Shown here piece by piece: positions 6,374-7,903 of a DNA stretch of 7,903 nucleotides; within the stretch, counting starts at the first letter, position 1; each line of letters opens with the position of its first letter. Source of the DNA: Frankiaceae bacterium (GTDB taxonomy: Bacteria; Actinomycetota; Actinomycetes; JAFAQI01); the NCBI GenBank assembly GCA_030840545.1, contig JAVEEH010000320.1, positions 1-7,903 of the forward strand. The letters are read 5' to 3'. A program made the position numbers and the translations under genes. The notes under the pieces are model-generated. The model was not told the origin of the DNA and searched no databases. It worked only from the letters and a program-made list of their open reading frames with translations.

Positions 6374-6853
6374 ATGTTCAGCATCACTCGAGTCAACGCC
6401 CGCGTCCTCGGCGGCGCCGCCGTCGCCGCGCTGGTCCTCGGCACCGGTGTCGGCGCTCAGGCCGCCGGCCACCGCAAGCCGGTGAAGAAGGTGCGCACCA
6501 CGACGGTCGCCTACCAGGGCGGCTGCGGCTTCGACGTCGCCGTCGGCGGCACGGGCGGGTCAGGCACGCCCGGCGTCTGCCCGGTCGGGGCCACCTACAC
6601 GGTCACGCGCAAGTCGACGGAGAAGTTTCTGACCATCATCGTCGCCGACCAGACTGGTCGCCCGGTGTCGGGCAGCCTGTGGCTCAAGGGTGGCGCCGGC
6701 ACTGCCGTTGCCGAGCCCTTCTGCGGGTCGCTGAAGAACTATCGGATGGGCCAGGACACCTACACGCTCGACCTCAACGCCGCGGCGGACTCGACCTGCC
6801 CCGGCGCCCCGACCACCGGCAAGCTCACGATCAAGTACTCCAACCTGCCCTAA
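6374..6853 (+). CDS. Small secreted protein with four cysteines, unknown function
   Basis: I do not recognise this 159-aa protein. It starts at ATG 6374 with a strong ribosome site 7 bases upstream. Residues 1-30 form a classical Sec signal peptide: Arg6 and Arg10, a hydrophobic core at about 11-26, and an AQA motif at 28-30 before cleavage. The mature part, about 129 residues, opens with a basic stretch (HRKPVKKVR, 33-41). The rest is rich in Gly, Thr and Val with alternating patterns that suggest a beta-sandwich. Four cysteines (C51, C69, C117, C142) could form two disulfides, as expected for an exported protein. There is no lipobox, membrane anchor or sortase signal, so it should be released or loosely held at the wall. 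It is probably its own transcription unit: a hairpin at the preceding stop codon lies upstream, and a palindromic terminator-like repeat begins directly after its TAA. No catalytic motif is visible. Confidence 0.82.
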   Translation: MFSITRVNARVLGGAAVAALVLGTGVGAQAAGHRKPVKKVRTTTVAYQGGCGFDVAVGGTGGSGTPGVCPVGATYTVTRKSTEKFLTIIVADQTGRPVSGSLWLKGGAGTAVAEPFCGSLKNYRMGQDTYTLDLNAAADSTCPGAPTTGKLTIKYSNLP

Positions 6854-6906
6854 CGAGTTGTCAGACGCTGTGCACGCTATGACGTGCCCACCGTCTGACA
6901 AGTCGG
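6854..6906 (+). terminator. Palindromic repeat, copy 2, likely terminator
   Basis: This hairpin starts immediately after the TAA of the small secreted-protein gene. The 5' arm is 6854-6876, the loop 6877-6882 and the 3' arm 6883-6905; 20 of 23 positions pair, including an unbroken TTGTCAGACG/CGTCTGACAA. The stem is much more complete than in the sister copy at 1301-1353, with which it aligns without gaps. No T-run follows (GTCGGGG). The near-symmetry means it could act on transcripts from either direction. The next gene starts 70 bases further on the same strand, so its promoter must lie within or just after the repeat, or it depends on read-through. Confidence 0.65.
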
Positions 6907-6975
6907 GGATGCACAGGGCGGTGTGCGTCCCCAGATCCTGCGCGTGACCGCCCCGCGGGTGCGGCGGCGAGCAGC

Positions 6976-7903
6976 ATGCTCGTCGTGAACGCCTTGCGCC
7001 CCGATACCAGCGCACTGTTTCGAGGACTCGCAAGCGACCAGTGCGACGTCGTCACGCGCGAGCAGATTCTCGCGCTCGGCATCTCGCGCAGCAGCATCGC
7101 CGCCGAGATCGACGCGCAGCGCTGGCGCCGGCTCAACGAGGTCGTCATCGTGCTCCACAACGGCCCGCTGACGGTCGAGCAGCGCGAGTGGGCGGTGATC
7201 CTGTCGGCGCCCGACCCGTCGGCGCTCTGCACTCTCACGGCATTGCGGCGAGCGGGGCTCGTGGGCTTCGACACCGAGACGGTGCATGTGCTGCTCGAAC
7301 GCGGCGCCAAGCTGTTGCCGCTGCCGGGCCTAGCGGTTCACGTGCACGAGTCACGCCGGTTCGGTGCAGGCGACGTCCGGGTCATCGCGCAGCCGCGCCG
7401 CGTCAGCCACGAGCGTGCTGCCATCGACGCGGCGGCGTGGTCACGCTCGGCCCACCAGGCCGCGCGCATCCTCGTCGCCGTCGTACAGCAGCGGCTCACC
7501 AACCCGCAGCTGCTCAGTCGCGAGCTGGACGTGGTCGGCCGGGTGCGTCACTGCCGGATGATGCGGCTGCTGCTCATCGATCTCTCGGGCGGAGCGCAGG
7601 CGCTGTCCGAGGTCGAGTTCCTGCGGTTCTGCCGTCGCCACGGGTTGCCGAAGCCGACGATGAACCATCGCGTGGACAGCGCCGGCCGCCGGCGCTATCT
7701 CGATGCGCTCTTCACCCTCGCCGACGGCACGACGGTGAGCGTGGAGATCGACGGCGGCGTTCACCTCAACCTGATGCAGCGCTGGCTCGACACCTCGCGC
7801 GACAACGACCTCTACCTCGAGGGGCGGTCCGGGTTGCGCTTCCCGAGCGTCGCCATCTATACCGACGACCGCATCGCCGTCCGCCAGCTCCGCCAAGCCC
7901 TCG
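6976..7903 (+). CDS. AbiEi-antitoxin-N / DUF559-type nuclease-fold protein, 3' end cut by the window
   Basis: The frame from ATG 6976 stays open for 309 codons to the window edge without a stop. The N-terminal part (about residues 12-60) looks like the winged-helix start of AbiEi-type antitoxin proteins: a region beginning VTREQILALGISRSSI, then a QRWRRL turn. The C-terminal part (about 208-309) resembles DUF559/Vsr-like PD-(D/E)XK folds: SEVEFLRFCRRHGL (Glu212 or Glu214), RRYLDALF (Asp243), VEIDGGVH (Glu257, Asp259), and later TSRDNDLYLEG. This combination is frequent in actinobacterial genomes, usually as single genes of about 300 residues, so only a short tail is probably missing. Whether they cut DNA or act in a toxin-antitoxin pair is not established, and no partner gene is visible. 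The ribosome site is poor (GGCGA, 5 bases upstream). GTG 6985 is an alternative start three codons in; the protein is unaffected otherwise. Confidence 0.8.
   Translation, partial: MLVVNALRPDTSALFRGLASDQCDVVTREQILALGISRSSIAAEIDAQRWRRLNEVVIVLHNGPLTVEQREWAVILSAPDPSALCTLTALRRAGLVGFDTETVHVLLERGAKLLPLPGLAVHVHESRRFGAGDVRVIAQPRRVSHERAAIDAAAWSRSAHQAARILVAVVQQRLTNPQLLSRELDVVGRVRHCRMMRLLLIDLSGGAQALSEVEFLRFCRRHGLPKPTMNHRVDSAGRRRYLDALFTLADGTTVSVEIDGGVHLNLMQRWLDTSRDNDLYLEGRSGLRFPSVAIYTDDRIAVRQLRQAL

Noticed and set aside
7441..7896. Open frame of 151 codons on the - strand at the window end
   Set aside because: It is antisense to the AbiEi/DUF559-type frame, which continues to the edge and has recognisable conserved motifs.
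1..7903. CRISPR array, tRNA, rRNA, insertion sequence or phage attachment site
   Set aside because: I saw no regularly spaced repeats, tRNA-like cloverleaf, transposase motif or terminal inverted repeats; the only repeated non-coding unit is the 53-bp palindrome, in two copies.

Overview
The window is a GC-rich (about 70%), gene-dense stretch in which every convincing gene reads on the + strand. Strong third-position G/C, a GTG start, Ala/Pro-rich surface proteins and the protein families present all point to an actinomycete (Actinomycetota). A Nocardioidaceae-like lineage is my guess; the sequence alone does not prove it.

Layout. (1) Bases 1-1286 are the 3' part of a secreted multi-domain protein made of Ig-like and fibronectin type III modules; its start lies outside the window. 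(2) Bases 1287-1466 are intergenic. They hold an imperfect hairpin repeat just after the first gene, then a TAATAT box, a 10-bp palindrome and a small hairpin in the leader of the next gene. (3) Bases 1467-3617 encode a complete FtsH-type membrane AAA+ zinc metalloprotease, with an unusual leucine at the pore-loop position that is normally phenylalanine. (4) Only 11 bp later, 3629-6277 encode a large exported protein with a signal peptide, an Asp-box beta-propeller, an integrin-beta-like VWA domain, a Pro/Ala/Asn linker and a C-terminal membrane anchor. It is probably cotranscribed with the protease. (5) Bases 6374-6853 encode a small secreted protein with four cysteines that I do not recognise. 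It is followed by a second copy of the hairpin repeat found at 1301. (6) From 6976 to the window end runs an almost complete gene of the AbiEi-antitoxin-N / DUF559 (PD-(D/E)XK-fold) type, cut off by the edge.

How the parts may work together. The centre of interest is the protease/surface-protein pair. The FtsH paralog has an extracytoplasmic domain, and its likely operon partner is an anchored extracytoplasmic propeller-VWA protein. A quality-control or regulated-processing relationship is plausible but is inference from adjacency only. The other unusual signal is the pair of 53-bp palindromic elements after two unrelated genes. They align without gaps, and a 5-bp block in one stem arm is the reverse complement between copies. 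They look like dispersed terminator-like repeats.
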